Assembly: GCA_002338565.1 (NCBI GenBank) | Contig: DDIN01000008.1 | Coordinates: 1,369,567-1,433,566 of the forward strand | Origin: Hyphomonadaceae bacterium UBA1849 | GTDB lineage: Bacteria; Pseudomonadota; Alphaproteobacteria; Caulobacterales; Hyphomonadaceae | Length of the DNA: 64,000 nt | Direction: 5' to 3' | Shown: positions 16,632-24,627 of the stretch, one piece after another | Numbering within the stretch: position 1 is the stretch's first letter | How the letters are laid out: each line of letters opens with the position of its first letter | Translations under genes and position numbers: made by a program | The notes under the pieces: generated by a model | The model's input: the letters and a program-made list of their open reading frames with translations, nothing else | Database searches by the model: none | What the model was told of the DNA's origin: nothing

Positions 16632-17150
16632 ATGGCAAAACGGGCTCAAGATAAAAAATCAGGTTTCGAAGTCGGCCAGCACGTCGTGTATCCAGCTCAC
16701 GGTGTAGGCATCATCACCGGCGTCGAAAAAGAGTCTGTCGCTGGAATCGATCTTGAAGTTTATGTCGTTGCTTTCGACCAGGACAAGATGATCCTTCGCG
16801 TTCCAACTGCACGTGCAGTTGCGTCTGGTATGCGCGCTCTTGCGGGTTCTAAACTCGTTGACGATGCGCTGCACACGCTTACAGGTCGTGCACGTATCAA
16901 GCGCACCATGTGGAGCCGCCGCGCTCAGGAATACGAAGCGAAGATCAACTCTGGTGATCTGATCTCTATCGCGGAAGTCGTTCGTGACCTTCACCGCGCT
17001 GAAGACCAGCCTGAGCAATCTTACTCAGAACGTCAGCTTTACGAATCCGCTCTGGACCGTATGGCTCGCGAGCTTGCTGCTGTAGAAAACATTGAACGTG
17101 ACGAAGCGATTGAGCGTCTCACCTCTTCTCTTGCTAAAAAAGCAGCCTAA
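16632..17150 (+). CDS. carD: CarD/CdnL family RNA polymerase-binding regulator
   Basis: A 172-residue protein. CarD/CdnL binds the RNA polymerase beta lobe and stabilises open complexes, mainly at rRNA and ribosomal protein promoters; Caulobacter CdnL supports growth. Seen: an N-terminal Tudor-like polymerase-interaction domain (GQHVVYPAHGVGIITGVE, LRVPTARAVASGMRAL) and a helical DNA-binding domain (TMWSRRAQEYEAKINSGDLISIAEVVRDLHR; SERQLYESALDRMARELA). Length and ends are normal. AGAGGT lies about twelve bases before ATG. It sits between fdxA and rpoH, placing two global transcription factors side by side. Confidence 0.96.
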   Translation: MAKRAQDKKSGFEVGQHVVYPAHGVGIITGVEKESVAGIDLEVYVVAFDQDKMILRVPTARAVASGMRALAGSKLVDDALHTLTGRARIKRTMWSRRAQEYEAKINSGDLISIAEVVRDLHRAEDQPEQSYSERQLYESALDRMARELAAVENIERDEAIERLTSSLAKKAA

Positions 17151-17172
17151 CTTTCTCAAGTTTTTGATCCGA

Positions 17173-17225
17173 TAACGGCCACGCTGCGTATCTCTTTGTA
17201 GCACAGGAGATACGCATGGCCGTTA
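17173..17225 (+). promoter_or_regulatory. Predicted RNA thermometer hairpin over rpoH start
   Basis: Outer stem TAACGGCCA (17173-17181) pairs with TGGCCGTTA (17217-17225). Inner stem GCGTATCTC (17186-17194) pairs with GAGATACGC (17207-17215). The 5' side has a four-base bulge and the 3' side a single A, with a 12-base loop. The Shine-Dalgarno AGGAG (17205-17209) is partly in the inner stem, and the ATG at 17216 lies at the junction, its T and G in the outer stem. All pairs are Watson-Crick. See findings. Confidence 0.7.
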
Positions 17226-18106
17226 GCGACGTGTCAAACCCGGGTGCTGACCGGAAGTTTGTCAAAACCGCAATGGATGCGCCGCTGCTAGAGCAGGGGC
17301 ACGAACGAGAACTCGCACGCCGTTGGCGTGAAGAGGAAGATGAAGAAGCACTACATGAGCTGACTATGGCTTATGTGCGCCTCGTAATCTCCATTGCGAA
17401 TCGATTCCGAAATTACGGCCTCCCACTGAATGATCTTATTCAGGAGGGGAATATCGGCCTGATGCAGGCTGCTGCCCGTTTTGACCCTGAACGTGATGTT
17501 CGTTTCTCGACTTATGCCACTTGGTGGATCCGCGCTGCGATCCAGGACTATGTTCTGCGTAACTGGTCGATCGTCCGTACCGGGACAACTGCAGCACAGA
17601 AATCTCTCTTCTTTAATCTGAAGCGCCTGCGCGCCAAGATCGATGATGTGCAGGATGCGAGCCCGTCTCCCGAGGTCAAAGCCTATATCGCTAAAGAGCT
17701 CGGCGTGCCGGAGCGCGACGTTGAGCGCATGTCTGCGCGGCTTTTCTCGTCGGACCGGTCGCTCAATGTGCCTGTAGCTGATGACACTGGCGCGGAGTTT
17801 CAGGACCTTCTACCCGATGAGGGCGCTACGCCTGAGCAATCTTATATGAGCCAACATGATGATGCGAAACGGTCGGGCTGGATCAGCCAGGCGCTTGAGC
17901 ATCTGAACGAGCGTGAGAAGTTCATTATTCTGCGCAGACGCCTGAGCGAAGAAAATGTTACGCTGGAAGCGCTAGGTCACGAGCTGGGTGTCTCCAAAGA
18001 GCGCGTGCGCCAGATCGAACAGGCTGCGATGGGTAAGCTGAAGAAAATCCTGATCGATATCGCTGGCAATCCAGAAGAGTCAGGCCTTCTGCCAGATCAG
18101 ATTTAA
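17216..18106 (+). CDS. rpoH: RNA polymerase heat-shock sigma factor RpoH (sigma-32)
   Basis: A 296-residue sigma-32. Seen: region 2 with NDLIQEGNIGLMQA and FSTYATWWIRAAIQDYVLRN, the RpoH box QKSLFFNLKRL, which marks sigma-32 and is linked to FtsH control, region 3, and region 4 with TLEALGHELGVSKERVRQIE. It directs chaperone and protease genes after heat shock. The start codon and ribosome site sit within a strong two-part hairpin (17173-17225), suggesting temperature-controlled translation. It follows carD by 65 bases; convergent with the nuclease-like gene, with stops overlapping. Confidence 0.97.
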   Translation: MAVSDVSNPGADRKFVKTAMDAPLLEQGHERELARRWREEEDEEALHELTMAYVRLVISIANRFRNYGLPLNDLIQEGNIGLMQAAARFDPERDVRFSTYATWWIRAAIQDYVLRNWSIVRTGTTAAQKSLFFNLKRLRAKIDDVQDASPSPEVKAYIAKELGVPERDVERMSARLFSSDRSLNVPVADDTGAEFQDLLPDEGATPEQSYMSQHDDAKRSGWISQALEHLNEREKFIILRRRLSEENVTLEALGHELGVSKERVRQIEQAAMGKLKKILIDIAGNPEESGLLPDQI

Positions 18107-18846
18107 GTCTCGGGCAGGGGGCGGATGTTGGCGTGATATCCAGCGCTGACTGTTCCGTTTCTGGCCCAACCTCGGATCTCTACTTCGCCTTCCGGAATGA
18201 CGTCGCATCCGGCGAGCGCGCGGTAACGCACTGAGATGTCTGACCCGACCAGCCGGTGCACGCAGTCGGTTTCATATTCCGTGCCGTCCAGTAAACGGCC
18301 TGTCAGGATTACAAAGTCGCCATCGACGCTTTCTGCATCGATCACCGAGCTTTCTGGTGAGGCATCACCCCATAGGCCAATGCTATTCGCGCGCGCATCG
18401 GCTTCTGAAGTCCAGAGCGCATCACTTCCTGCCGAAGTGTCCGGATAGAGCCTGACCCAGGCATTGCCAGAGCTCGCCAGTTCTTTATTCACCCAGAAAC
18501 GGCTGCCGGCTTCATTGAAGCCATAAACCTGCGCCAGCGCGCGTTCATATCGGTCCTGCGTGAGGCCCGGATAAAATAGCTCAACCCGTCGTCCCAGAAC
18601 CAGTCTTTCTAAAGCACGCTTTGACTCCTCCGCATACGGATCGTCCTCGTCTCCGCTATAGCCGAAGGACGGGGCCTCGATGCTGACCAGGCGTACGACG
18701 AGCCCGTCATCTAATACGAAAGAGTCGCCGTCAATGACACGCGAGACGGTTCCTGTTTGTCCGCGAGCCCAGTTTGACGACGGGTCGTCAGCCGAGCATG
18801 CAGCAAGGCCTAAAGTGATGAGAAGAAAGGCCGCAGCACGGATCAA
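18103..18846 (-). CDS. Thermonuclease-fold (SNase-like) lipoprotein
   Basis: A 247-residue protein with a lipoprotein signal ending LGLAAC. The SNase OB-fold follows: VSRVIDGDSFVLDDGLVVRLVSIEAPS, YAEESKRALERLVLGRRVELFY and DRYERALAQVYGF. Staphylococcal nuclease uses Arg35, Glu43 and Arg87 with Asp21 and Asp40. Here the first Asp, both Arg equivalents are seen, but the usual DAPE/DTPE reads EAPS, so Asp40 is Glu and the general-base Glu43 is Ser. That may reduce or remove nuclease activity. It overlaps the upstream DUF6065-like gene by four bases and is cotranscribed with it. Confidence 0.8.
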   Translation of the reverse strand: MIRAAAFLLITLGLAACSADDPSSNWARGQTGTVSRVIDGDSFVLDDGLVVRLVSIEAPSFGYSGDEDDPYAEESKRALERLVLGRRVELFYPGLTQDRYERALAQVYGFNEAGSRFWVNKELASSGNAWVRLYPDTSAGSDALWTSEADARANSIGLWGDASPESSVIDAESVDGDFVILTGRLLDGTEYETDCVHRLVGSDISVRYRALAGCDVIPEGEVEIRGWARNGTVSAGYHANIRPLPET

Positions 18847-19610
18847 GCCTTGTCTTTTGCCTCAACCGGGGCCTGAAGCTGGCGCTTGGTTTTGTGGCTT
18901 TCCACCTTCTGGCCGCTCGTTTTCGTTCCGCGCATATAATGGCGTTGCCATTTATCGCGCAGAGCGCCTTCTTCGCCTTCTTCAAGGCGTTTGTTGAAGT
19001 CGGCGCGGCTTTCAGACCATGCTTTGAATTCGGCTTTCAGCTCTTCATTATCATCAAGCTGGCGTAGCTGCGGCGTAATTTCTTCCAGCTTTTCGTGCTC
19101 CATCAATGTGAAGAAGCAGAACGGCTCGTCTTTTTCAAACCGCACCACGCCCGGACGCGTCATCTGCCAGTTCATGGTGAATGGGAAAGGTAGCCAGTCG
19201 GTTTCTACGAGGCCGGACAGAGGCATGATGCCATCTTTCGGCCAGTTCGGCGCACCATTGCACCAGAGGCCCCAGCCCGGAGGCGTCCGGAATAAATGGC
19301 CCGTGTGCATGGTCACGATGCCGCGACGGAAGTGACTTGCTGCGAACGAGGCGATGGCTTGCGGACCGGCAGAGCTGCGGAAGGTGATGGCATCTTCCAT
19401 CTCGCCGCCATTCCACTCGATCTCCAGATCAATCGGGCAGAGGATTTCCCAGCCCGTAGAATTCGCCATTGTCAGAGGCAGGCAGCGATACGGGTGACGG
19501 TCTACAAAAGCATCCATCCATTCGCGGCGCGAACGGCCGGGAATGATTTTCGGTGCTGTGTCATAAATCCGGTAACAATCGAGTTGCATCAGGCCCTCTG
19601 GACTTGCCAT
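18843..19610 (-). CDS. DUF6065-like protein
   Basis: About 255 residues from ATG 19610, which has AGGA eight bases upstream; the frame runs further back but without a good site. Resembles my recollection of the DUF6065 family: LDCYRIYDTAPKIIPGR, WEILCPIDLEIEWNGG, FRRGIVTMHTGHLFRTPPGW and GLWCNGAPNWPKDG. No signal or membrane segment. The family has no known function; members are often near secondary-metabolite or capsule genes elsewhere. The C-terminal 60 residues are charged. Its stop overlaps the start of the SNase-like gene, so the two are translationally coupled. Confidence 0.65.
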   Translation of the reverse strand: MASPEGLMQLDCYRIYDTAPKIIPGRSRREWMDAFVDRHPYRCLPLTMANSTGWEILCPIDLEIEWNGGEMEDAITFRSSAGPQAIASFAASHFRRGIVTMHTGHLFRTPPGWGLWCNGAPNWPKDGIMPLSGLVETDWLPFPFTMNWQMTRPGVVRFEKDEPFCFFTLMEHEKLEEITPQLRQLDDNEELKAEFKAWSESRADFNKRLEEGEEGALRDKWQRHYMRGTKTSGQKVESHKTKRQLQAPVEAKDKA

Positions 19611-19663
19611 TACATATCCTGATGAGTTGAACAGGAAGGTGCGTAGCGACGCAAGGGGCTCCC

Positions 19664-20164
19664 ATGGCAATGACGTGTGATGACTTGTTTCGATTGTTCG
19701 AAACGCTGGATATTCCGGTTCGCACCTATCAGCATGAACCGACCTTTACGGTCGAAGAGGGGCGCGAACTGAAGGCGAGCATGCCGGGCGGACACTCGAA
19801 GAATTTGTTCATGAAAGACAAGGCTGGTCAGCTGGTGCTGATCTCTGCCGAAGCCCATACGAAATTAAAGCTGAACCGCCTTCACAACGTAATCGGAACG
19901 GGGCGCCTTTCATTTGCGTCGCCTGAATTGATGTTCGAACATCTGGGGGTTCAGCCGGGCAGTGTGACGGCGTTCGCGCTCGCAAACGATACGGGCCATC
20001 ACGTGCGTTTCATCCTTGAGAAAACGCTCTCAGACAGCGATCCGATGAACTTCCATCCGCTGCGGAATGACATGACAACGGCAATCTCGCGCGCGGACTT
20101 TGATCGTTTCCTCGCCCATACGGGGCATAGCTGCGACGTGGTGGATTTCTCCGGTCTCGACTAG
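19664..20164 (+). CDS. Prolyl-tRNA editing protein (ProXp-ala/PrdX-like, YbaK fold)
   Basis: A 166-residue, YbaK-fold trans-editing protein. Such proteins deacylate mischarged Ala-tRNA(Pro) and so guard translation fidelity. Seen: HEPTFTVEEGRELKASMPGGHSKNLFMKDKAGQ (with the conserved GxHxKNLFLKD containing the key Lys), LSFASPELMFEHLGVQPGSVTAFALANDTG, and MNFHPLRNDMTTAISRADFDRFL. These fit ProXp-ala better than YbaK cysteinyl deacylase. It is divergent from the DUF6065-like gene, with only 53 bases between starts. Confidence 0.88.
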   Translation: MAMTCDDLFRLFETLDIPVRTYQHEPTFTVEEGRELKASMPGGHSKNLFMKDKAGQLVLISAEAHTKLKLNRLHNVIGTGRLSFASPELMFEHLGVQPGSVTAFALANDTGHHVRFILEKTLSDSDPMNFHPLRNDMTTAISRADFDRFLAHTGHSCDVVDFSGLD

Positions 20165-20472
20165 CGCTCTTCGGGTGGAATGTTTTTGATCCGGTCAATG
20201 TGCGCATTAATATCTGACATGTCATATTTCAGTGCACGGCGTTTGGTCGATGCAGGCTGATAAGACAGGGACACGCGTTCGCGCCACGCTGTTTTAGGCC
20301 GTATCGGACGAGGCATGAAGCCGCCGCCGCAATTCGGGCACACATTGTGAAGAAGGTTTTCCACGCAGTCCGCGCAGAACGTACATTCGTAAGTGCAGAT
20401 GCAGGCATCTATCGCATCCGGCGGTAGATCCTTGTCGCAACCTTCACAGTTCGGGCGCAGCTCAAGTGCCAT
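20161..20472 (-). CDS. DUF1272 zinc-ribbon protein
   Basis: A 103-residue protein. The N-terminal part matches DUF1272: LELRPNCEGCDKDLPPDA, CICTYECTFCADCVENLLHNVCPNCGGGF, with four CxxC-type pairs expected to bind zinc, then RPIRP and a PAST motif. About 30 residues at the C-terminus are charged and helical. Function unknown. Its stop overlaps the stop of the editing-protein gene by four bases. Confidence 0.85.
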   Translation of the reverse strand: MALELRPNCEGCDKDLPPDAIDACICTYECTFCADCVENLLHNVCPNCGGGFMPRPIRPKTAWRERVSLSYQPASTKRRALKYDMSDINAHIDRIKNIPPEER

Positions 20473-20665
20473 TTCGTATATCCCCCTGTCAGACGCCGCA
20501 GAGTGTTTATCATGTATTGGGGGTCAGGTATTGCCGATAGTGTCTTTCGGCTGTTAGCTGACGCAAAATTCAGCACAGACGGGGCTGATGACATGCTTGC
20601 ACTGCGCATGAGACATCCCATCTGAGAGGAAACATTGTCTGCCACGCGGACCGACGGAGAGAAAT

Positions 20666-21565
20666 ATGGATTTCAGCACTCAAGGGGCTACCCCTGACGT
20701 GATCAAGGAAGGCACAGACCAGACCTTCATGCAGGACGTTGTCGAAGCATCCAAAGATGCGGTCGTTCTGGTAGACTTCTGGGCGCCATGGTGCGGACCT
20801 TGTAAACAGCTGACCCCGACTATCGAGCGCGTAGTGAACGGTGCGGGCGGCAAGGTAAAGCTCGTTAAAATCAATATGGATGAGAACCAGGGCGTCGCTA
20901 CCCAACTGGGTGTGCGGTCTATCCCTGCTGTTTTCGGTTTTGTTGATGGCCGTCCGGTTGATGCCTTCATGGGTGCGCAGCCTGAAGCACAGGTGCAGCA
21001 GTTTGTTGACCGCCTCATGTCGAATACCTCGGGCGCACAGCAGCTTGAAGAAGCGGCTGAGCAGGCAGCGCAAATGTTCCAGAACGGCGATGTCGGTGGT
21101 GCAGCGCAGCTTTATTCTCAAATCCTGCAGGCTGATCAGTCTCACATTCCGGCGATTGCAGGTCTGGCGCGCTGCTATCTTGCGAACGAAGACTATGACC
21201 GTGCGCGTCAGGTTCTGGAAATGGTGCCAGAAGACGAGCGTTCGCATCCGGATGTAAAAGGCGTTCAGACCGCGCTCGATCTCATGTCGACGCCAACTAA
21301 GAGCGAAGAGCTCGCGGAGCTGCGCGGTAAGGCTGACGCCGAGCCGGATAACTTCCAGCTTCGCTATGAGCTTGCAGAAGCTGAAATTGCAGCTAACCGC
21401 CATGAGCAGGCCAGCGATACGATCTTCATGATTCTTGAGAAGGATCTCGCCTGGGAAGATGGCAAAGCCAAGGAATTGCTTCTGAAGTTGTTTGAGGCTG
21501 CCGGTCCGAAGGCTGACGTCACCAAGAAAGGCCGTCGTCGCCTCTCTGCACTGGTCTTCTCATAA
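20666..21565 (+). CDS. cnoX: Thioredoxin-TPR co-chaperone CnoX (YbbN)
   Basis: A 299-residue protein. N-terminal thioredoxin domain with VVLVDFWAPWCGPCKQLTP keeps the CGPC redox site; C-terminal half is TPR-like (ALYSQILQADQSHIPAIAGLARCYLANEDYDRARQVLE). CnoX protects proteins from over-oxidation and hands clients to GroEL. In E. coli CnoX the site is SxxC and lacks reductase activity; with both Cys, this version may be redox-active, as in Caulobacter. The next gene (LON-domain protein) follows after 55 bases. The order CnoX-LON-Trm112-DUF971 is common in alphaproteobacteria. Confidence 0.93.
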   Translation: MDFSTQGATPDVIKEGTDQTFMQDVVEASKDAVVLVDFWAPWCGPCKQLTPTIERVVNGAGGKVKLVKINMDENQGVATQLGVRSIPAVFGFVDGRPVDAFMGAQPEAQVQQFVDRLMSNTSGAQQLEEAAEQAAQMFQNGDVGGAAQLYSQILQADQSHIPAIAGLARCYLANEDYDRARQVLEMVPEDERSHPDVKGVQTALDLMSTPTKSEELAELRGKADAEPDNFQLRYELAEAEIAANRHEQASDTIFMILEKDLAWEDGKAKELLLKLFEAAGPKADVTKKGRRRLSALVFS

Positions 21566-21579
21566 TCATGACCTATCTG

Positions 21580-21619
21580 TCGCCCCTCATGAAGAGCAAT
21601 GCCTTGAATGAGGGGGCGA
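21580..21619 (+). promoter_or_regulatory. Hairpin covering the ribosome site of the LON-domain gene
   Basis: TCGCCCCTCAT (21580-21590) pairs with ATGAGGGGGCGA (21608-21619) with one bulged G and a 17-base loop. The 3' arm contains the only Shine-Dalgarno-like sequence and ends one base before the ATG at 21621. No T-run follows, so it is not a simple terminator. Confidence 0.5.
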
Positions 21620-21620
21620 T

Positions 21621-22277
21621 ATGACCCGGCGCCGGTTTGAAACCATAGGTGATCTGCCAGACACGATAGCGGTGTTCCCGCTGCCGGGGGCATTACTGTT
21701 TCCCGGCGGCCTTCTGCCGCTGAACATTTTCGAGCCGCGCTATCTCAATATGATTGATGATGTCATGGCGGGTGACCGTTTGATCGGCATGGTTCAGGCG
21801 CTGGGTGGCGGTCCAAAGCATCACCCCGAAATCGCGGCTGTCGGCACGCTCGGCGAGATTGTCTCTCACTCGGAAACGGAAGATGGGCGCTATCTCATTA
21901 CGCTTCGCGGTGTGTCTCGCTTCGAAGTGGTGCAGGAGCCGCCTCTGGAGCTGCCTTATCGGACTGCGGAAGTGAGCTGGGACGTCTACGAGAAAGACCT
22001 GCAGCCGGATCGCTCTCTGGCAGGAGAGCCGCTCGAGCTTTTCATCGCGGAGATGGATGAATATCTCGCGCGTAATGATCTCTCTGTTGACCGCACATCG
22101 GTAGAAGATGCCCCGCTCGATGCGCTGGTGAATGCGCTGGCTATGGGCTGCCCGTTTGCGCCGATCGAGAAACAGGCGTTGCTTGAGGCGCGAGACTTGA
22201 AAGCCCGGATGGAATGTCTGATAGCATTATTCAGAACCGACGCATCCGGTAATGGAGCCCCGAAATGGCAGAACTGA
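21621..22277 (+). CDS. LON peptidase substrate-binding domain protein
   Basis: A 218-residue, stand-alone Lon N-terminal (PUA-like) domain without ATPase or protease. Seen: DTIAVFPLPGALLFPGGLLPLNIFEPRYLNMIDDVMAGDRLIGMVQ, GTLGEIVSHSETEDGRYLITLRGVSRFEV, and a helical C-terminal bundle. Such proteins may bind substrates or adapt other proteases; function is not shown. It overlaps the start of the Trm112-like gene by 13 bases. Confidence 0.9.
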   Translation: MTRRRFETIGDLPDTIAVFPLPGALLFPGGLLPLNIFEPRYLNMIDDVMAGDRLIGMVQALGGGPKHHPEIAAVGTLGEIVSHSETEDGRYLITLRGVSRFEVVQEPPLELPYRTAEVSWDVYEKDLQPDRSLAGEPLELFIAEMDEYLARNDLSVDRTSVEDAPLDALVNALAMGCPFAPIEKQALLEARDLKARMECLIALFRTDASGNGAPKWQN

Positions 22278-22471
22278 ACACTGATGGTCTCGACCCGAAA
22301 CTTCTTGAAGTTCTGGTGTGCCCGATTTCGCGCGGTCCTCTGATTTATGACCCGGAAGCGTCTGAGCTCGTATCTCAGAAGGCGGGCGTGGCTTACCCGA
22401 TCCGTGACGGTGTACCGATCATGCTGGCAGATGAAGCCCGCGAGCTGGACCCGTCTGAAGTTACAGACTAA
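22265..22471 (+). CDS. Trm112 family zinc-ribbon-like protein
   Basis: A 68-residue, Trm112/YcaR-type protein. Seen: LDPKLLEVLVCPISRGPLIYDPEASELVSQKAGVAYPIRDGVPIMLADEAREL. In eukaryotes Trm112 activates methyltransferases; bacterial homologues are thought to act similarly. Only one Cys of the usual zinc pairs remains here, as is common in alphaproteobacterial forms. It starts within the LON-domain gene and its stop overlaps the next ATG by one base. Confidence 0.9.
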   Translation: MAELNTDGLDPKLLEVLVCPISRGPLIYDPEASELVSQKAGVAYPIRDGVPIMLADEARELDPSEVTD

Positions 22472-22812
22472 TGGCGCCGAAAAAGCTACGTTTTCAGAAA
22501 GAATCCAAACAGCTGGTACTGGAATATGAGAGCGGTGAGCCGCTCGCCATTCCGTTCGAGCTATTGCGCGTAGAAAGCCCGTCTGCCGAGGTGCAGGGCC
22601 ATGGCGGCGAGCGTCCACCGCCTGTGCGCGGCAAGCAGAATGTCGGTGTCGTTCGTGCAGAACCTGTGGGCCATTACGCAATCCGTATCATCTTCGATGA
22701 CGGCCATGACTCCGGCTTGTTCACCTGGGATTTTTTAAAAGAGCTGGGTGAAAACCTCGACGAACGAATGGCAGAGTATCGCGCACGCGTCGCCGATTTT
22801 GAAGGGCGCTAG
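22471..22812 (+). CDS. DUF971 protein
   Basis: A 113-residue protein. DUF971 corresponds to the N-terminal domain of gamma-butyrobetaine hydroxylase, standing alone in many bacteria and near iron-sulfur or ubiquinone proteins. Seen: KLRFQKESKQLVLEYESGEPLAIPFELLRVESPSAEVQGHG, GVVRAEPVGHYAIRIIFDDGHDSGLFTWDFLKELG. It ends the CnoX-LON-Trm112-DUF971 operon, convergent with the next gene (two bases between stops). Confidence 0.9.
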   Translation: MAPKKLRFQKESKQLVLEYESGEPLAIPFELLRVESPSAEVQGHGGERPPPVRGKQNVGVVRAEPVGHYAIRIIFDDGHDSGLFTWDFLKELGENLDERMAEYRARVADFEGR

Positions 22813-22814
22813 CT

Positions 22815-23561
22815 TTAGCTCGCAATCCGCTGTTTGATGAAAACGGTCAGGCTGTCCGAGGACGGACGACCTTGAAACTCGTCGTCAGGGTTCACGAAAA
22901 CAGTCAGCTCACCATCACCCGTCATGTTCACGTCGGCGCGTTCACCGCTGACAATGCGTAGCGTGCTGAGCGCGCTGGTTTCTTCTGGTGTGCCGACCAG
23001 TGTTTCGGCTGCGATACGCGCAGCATCATGCAGCCAGCGTTCACGGCTATCGTCGATATCTTCGATGGAAACATTCATCCGGTGCCCGGCACGCAGCGAC
23101 AGATACAGAAGAAGGCTGTCTTCCAGATTATCGATGTATTGCGGCTCGGGGATTGGCTCTGGCTCCACAATCGGGTCCACGGGCATGCCATGCGGATTCG
23201 ATGGCAGATACAGAATCACGCCGCCCAGATCGGTGAGGCGTACAAACACGCGGCCATTGTCATTTTTCAGGAACTCATCACCGCGCGGGCCGGGAACGGA
23301 TTCCAAGGCCCAGACCTCTGTCTGTCCGCTCATATGAAATAGGGTGACATTTCCCTGACGTTCCATGCTGAAGCCACGTCCATCAAGGGTCTGAAACCCG
23401 GTCAGGCCATCGCGGAAGATCGGGTTACCTGCAAACAGATGCGGGAAGCTCACCTCGTCTGACGCATCCTGCGCAAACGCAGGCATAGCCAACGCGCTGC
23501 ATGTGGCAGCGGCGAGACAGAAAAGTCCTGTTTTGAGTTTGCTGGAGAGGGATGTGTTCAT
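22815..23561 (-). CDS. Exported DUF4908-like protein
   Basis: About 248 residues from ATG 23561. A signal peptide covers residues 1-30 (KTGLFCLAAATCSALAMPAFAQD), giving a periplasmic or outer-membrane-associated protein. The rest holds alternating beta-like segments, a Pro-rich insert (VEPEPIPEPQ) near residue 135, and RERWLHDAARIAAETLVGTPEE. It resembles the DUF4908 family of alphaproteobacteria as I remember it; function unknown. Upstream ATG 23618 is inside the phbB terminator and was rejected. Confidence 0.65.
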   Translation of the reverse strand: MNTSLSSKLKTGLFCLAAATCSALAMPAFAQDASDEVSFPHLFAGNPIFRDGLTGFQTLDGRGFSMERQGNVTLFHMSGQTEVWALESVPGPRGDEFLKNDNGRVFVRLTDLGGVILYLPSNPHGMPVDPIVEPEPIPEPQYIDNLEDSLLLYLSLRAGHRMNVSIEDIDDSRERWLHDAARIAAETLVGTPEETSALSTLRIVSGERADVNMTGDGELTVFVNPDDEFQGRPSSDSLTVFIKQRIAS

Positions 23562-23579
23562 GCTGATGTTATGACTAAC

Positions 23580-23628
23580 AAAAAAGGCGGCAATGGGGCG
23601 CCTATCTGACCATCCCATTACCGCCTGT
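23580..23628 (-). terminator. Terminator of phbB
   Basis: Read on the minus strand: a 13-bp stem with one mismatch (GGCGGTAATGGG / CCCATTGCCGCC), 16-base loop, then six T. It lies between the phbB stop and the next minus-strand gene. Confidence 0.85.
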
Positions 23629-23658
23629 AATTAAACCGTGTTTTCCCTTTAAGAGGGC

Positions 23659-24384
23659 TTAACCGGCAATGTATTGCGCGCCGTTGACCGTCATGGTCGC
23701 GCCATTGATGAAGGCTGCTTCTTCGCTCGCAAGGTATGCAACCATGCTTGCAATCTCTTCCGGCTTGCCAAGGCGGCCGTTTGGAATTGTCGCAATAATA
23801 CCCTGCAGAATTTCAGGCTTCACAGCCTGCAGCATTTCTGTGTCAATATAGCCCGGTGCGACGACGTTAGACGTGATGCCTTTCTTCGCGCCTTCATAGG
23901 CCAGAGCTTTGGTGAAACCGATCAGACCTGCTTTTGCGGCAGAATAGTTTGCCTGCGTGAACTGGCCTTTCTGACCGTTGATGGACGAAATGTTGATCAC
24001 GCGACCAAAGCCGCGGTCACGCATGCCTTCCCAGACGTTGCGTGTCATGTTGAACGCGGAATCGAGGTCAACATTGATGACTTTCTGCCAGGCTTCCTTG
24101 GACATTTTATGGAATGGCGCATCCCATGTGATGCCGGCATTGTTGACCAGAACTTCGACAGGGCCGACTTCTGCTTCGATTTTTGCGATGCCTTCTGCAC
24201 AGGCATCAAAATCGCCAACGTCAAACTTGAATACGGAAACGCCGATTTCCTTTGCGCAGGCCTGCGCTGCTTCGTCATTGCCGGCATAGGTCGCAGCGAC
24301 CTTGTATCCGTCTTTGACAAGGCGTTCGCTGATTGAACGACCAATACCACGGGTGCCACCCGTTACGACTGCTACTTTGCTCAT
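23659..24384 (-). CDS. phbB: Acetoacetyl-CoA reductase
   Basis: A 241-residue short-chain dehydrogenase. It reduces acetoacetyl-CoA to (R)-3-hydroxybutyryl-CoA for polyhydroxybutyrate. Seen: VVTGGTRGIGRSISERL (nucleotide-binding), VLVNNAGITWDAPFHKM, SSINGQKGQFTQANYSAAKAG with the Ser-Tyr-Lys triad, GYIDTEML, and the C-terminal MTVNGAQYIAG typical of PhbB. The NGQ-GQF-Q-NYSAAKAG signature distinguishes it from FabG. Divergent from phaR across a 353-base region; phaA and phaC are not in the window. Confidence 0.94.
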   Translation of the reverse strand: MSKVAVVTGGTRGIGRSISERLVKDGYKVAATYAGNDEAAQACAKEIGVSVFKFDVGDFDACAEGIAKIEAEVGPVEVLVNNAGITWDAPFHKMSKEAWQKVINVDLDSAFNMTRNVWEGMRDRGFGRVINISSINGQKGQFTQANYSAAKAGLIGFTKALAYEGAKKGITSNVVAPGYIDTEMLQAVKPEILQGIIATIPNGRLGKPEEIASMVAYLASEEAAFINGATMTVNGAQYIAG

Positions 24385-24445
24385 GCTATTCTCCCCGAGC
24401 TGAACTATATCCTGAACCCCTATGCCCTTTTCGGGTCTGTAAGCG

Positions 24446-24453
24446 GCTGCAGC
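24446..24453. promoter_or_regulatory. Possible PhaR box (phbB side)
   Basis: GCTGCAGC, an eight-base palindrome 62 bases upstream of the phbB start within the 353-base phbB-phaR divergent region. PhaR from Paracoccus is reported to bind TGC-rich dyads; this is only a pattern match. The rest of that region (24385-24737) shows no gene; it should hold both promoters. Confidence 0.3.
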
Positions 24454-24627
24454 ATATTCTTAGACCGACCAGACTGGTTTTAGAATTAGGACTAAATGTC
24501 TCGCCTAAGTAAGCAAAGACCGAGGAAAGTCGGGGTTGTCAACGGTGTGGCATGTGCGAATTTCAGCTATTCCTAATATGTATAATGCGATATTTATCCT
24601 TGCCATACGCCCCGTTTGAGTGGTTTT

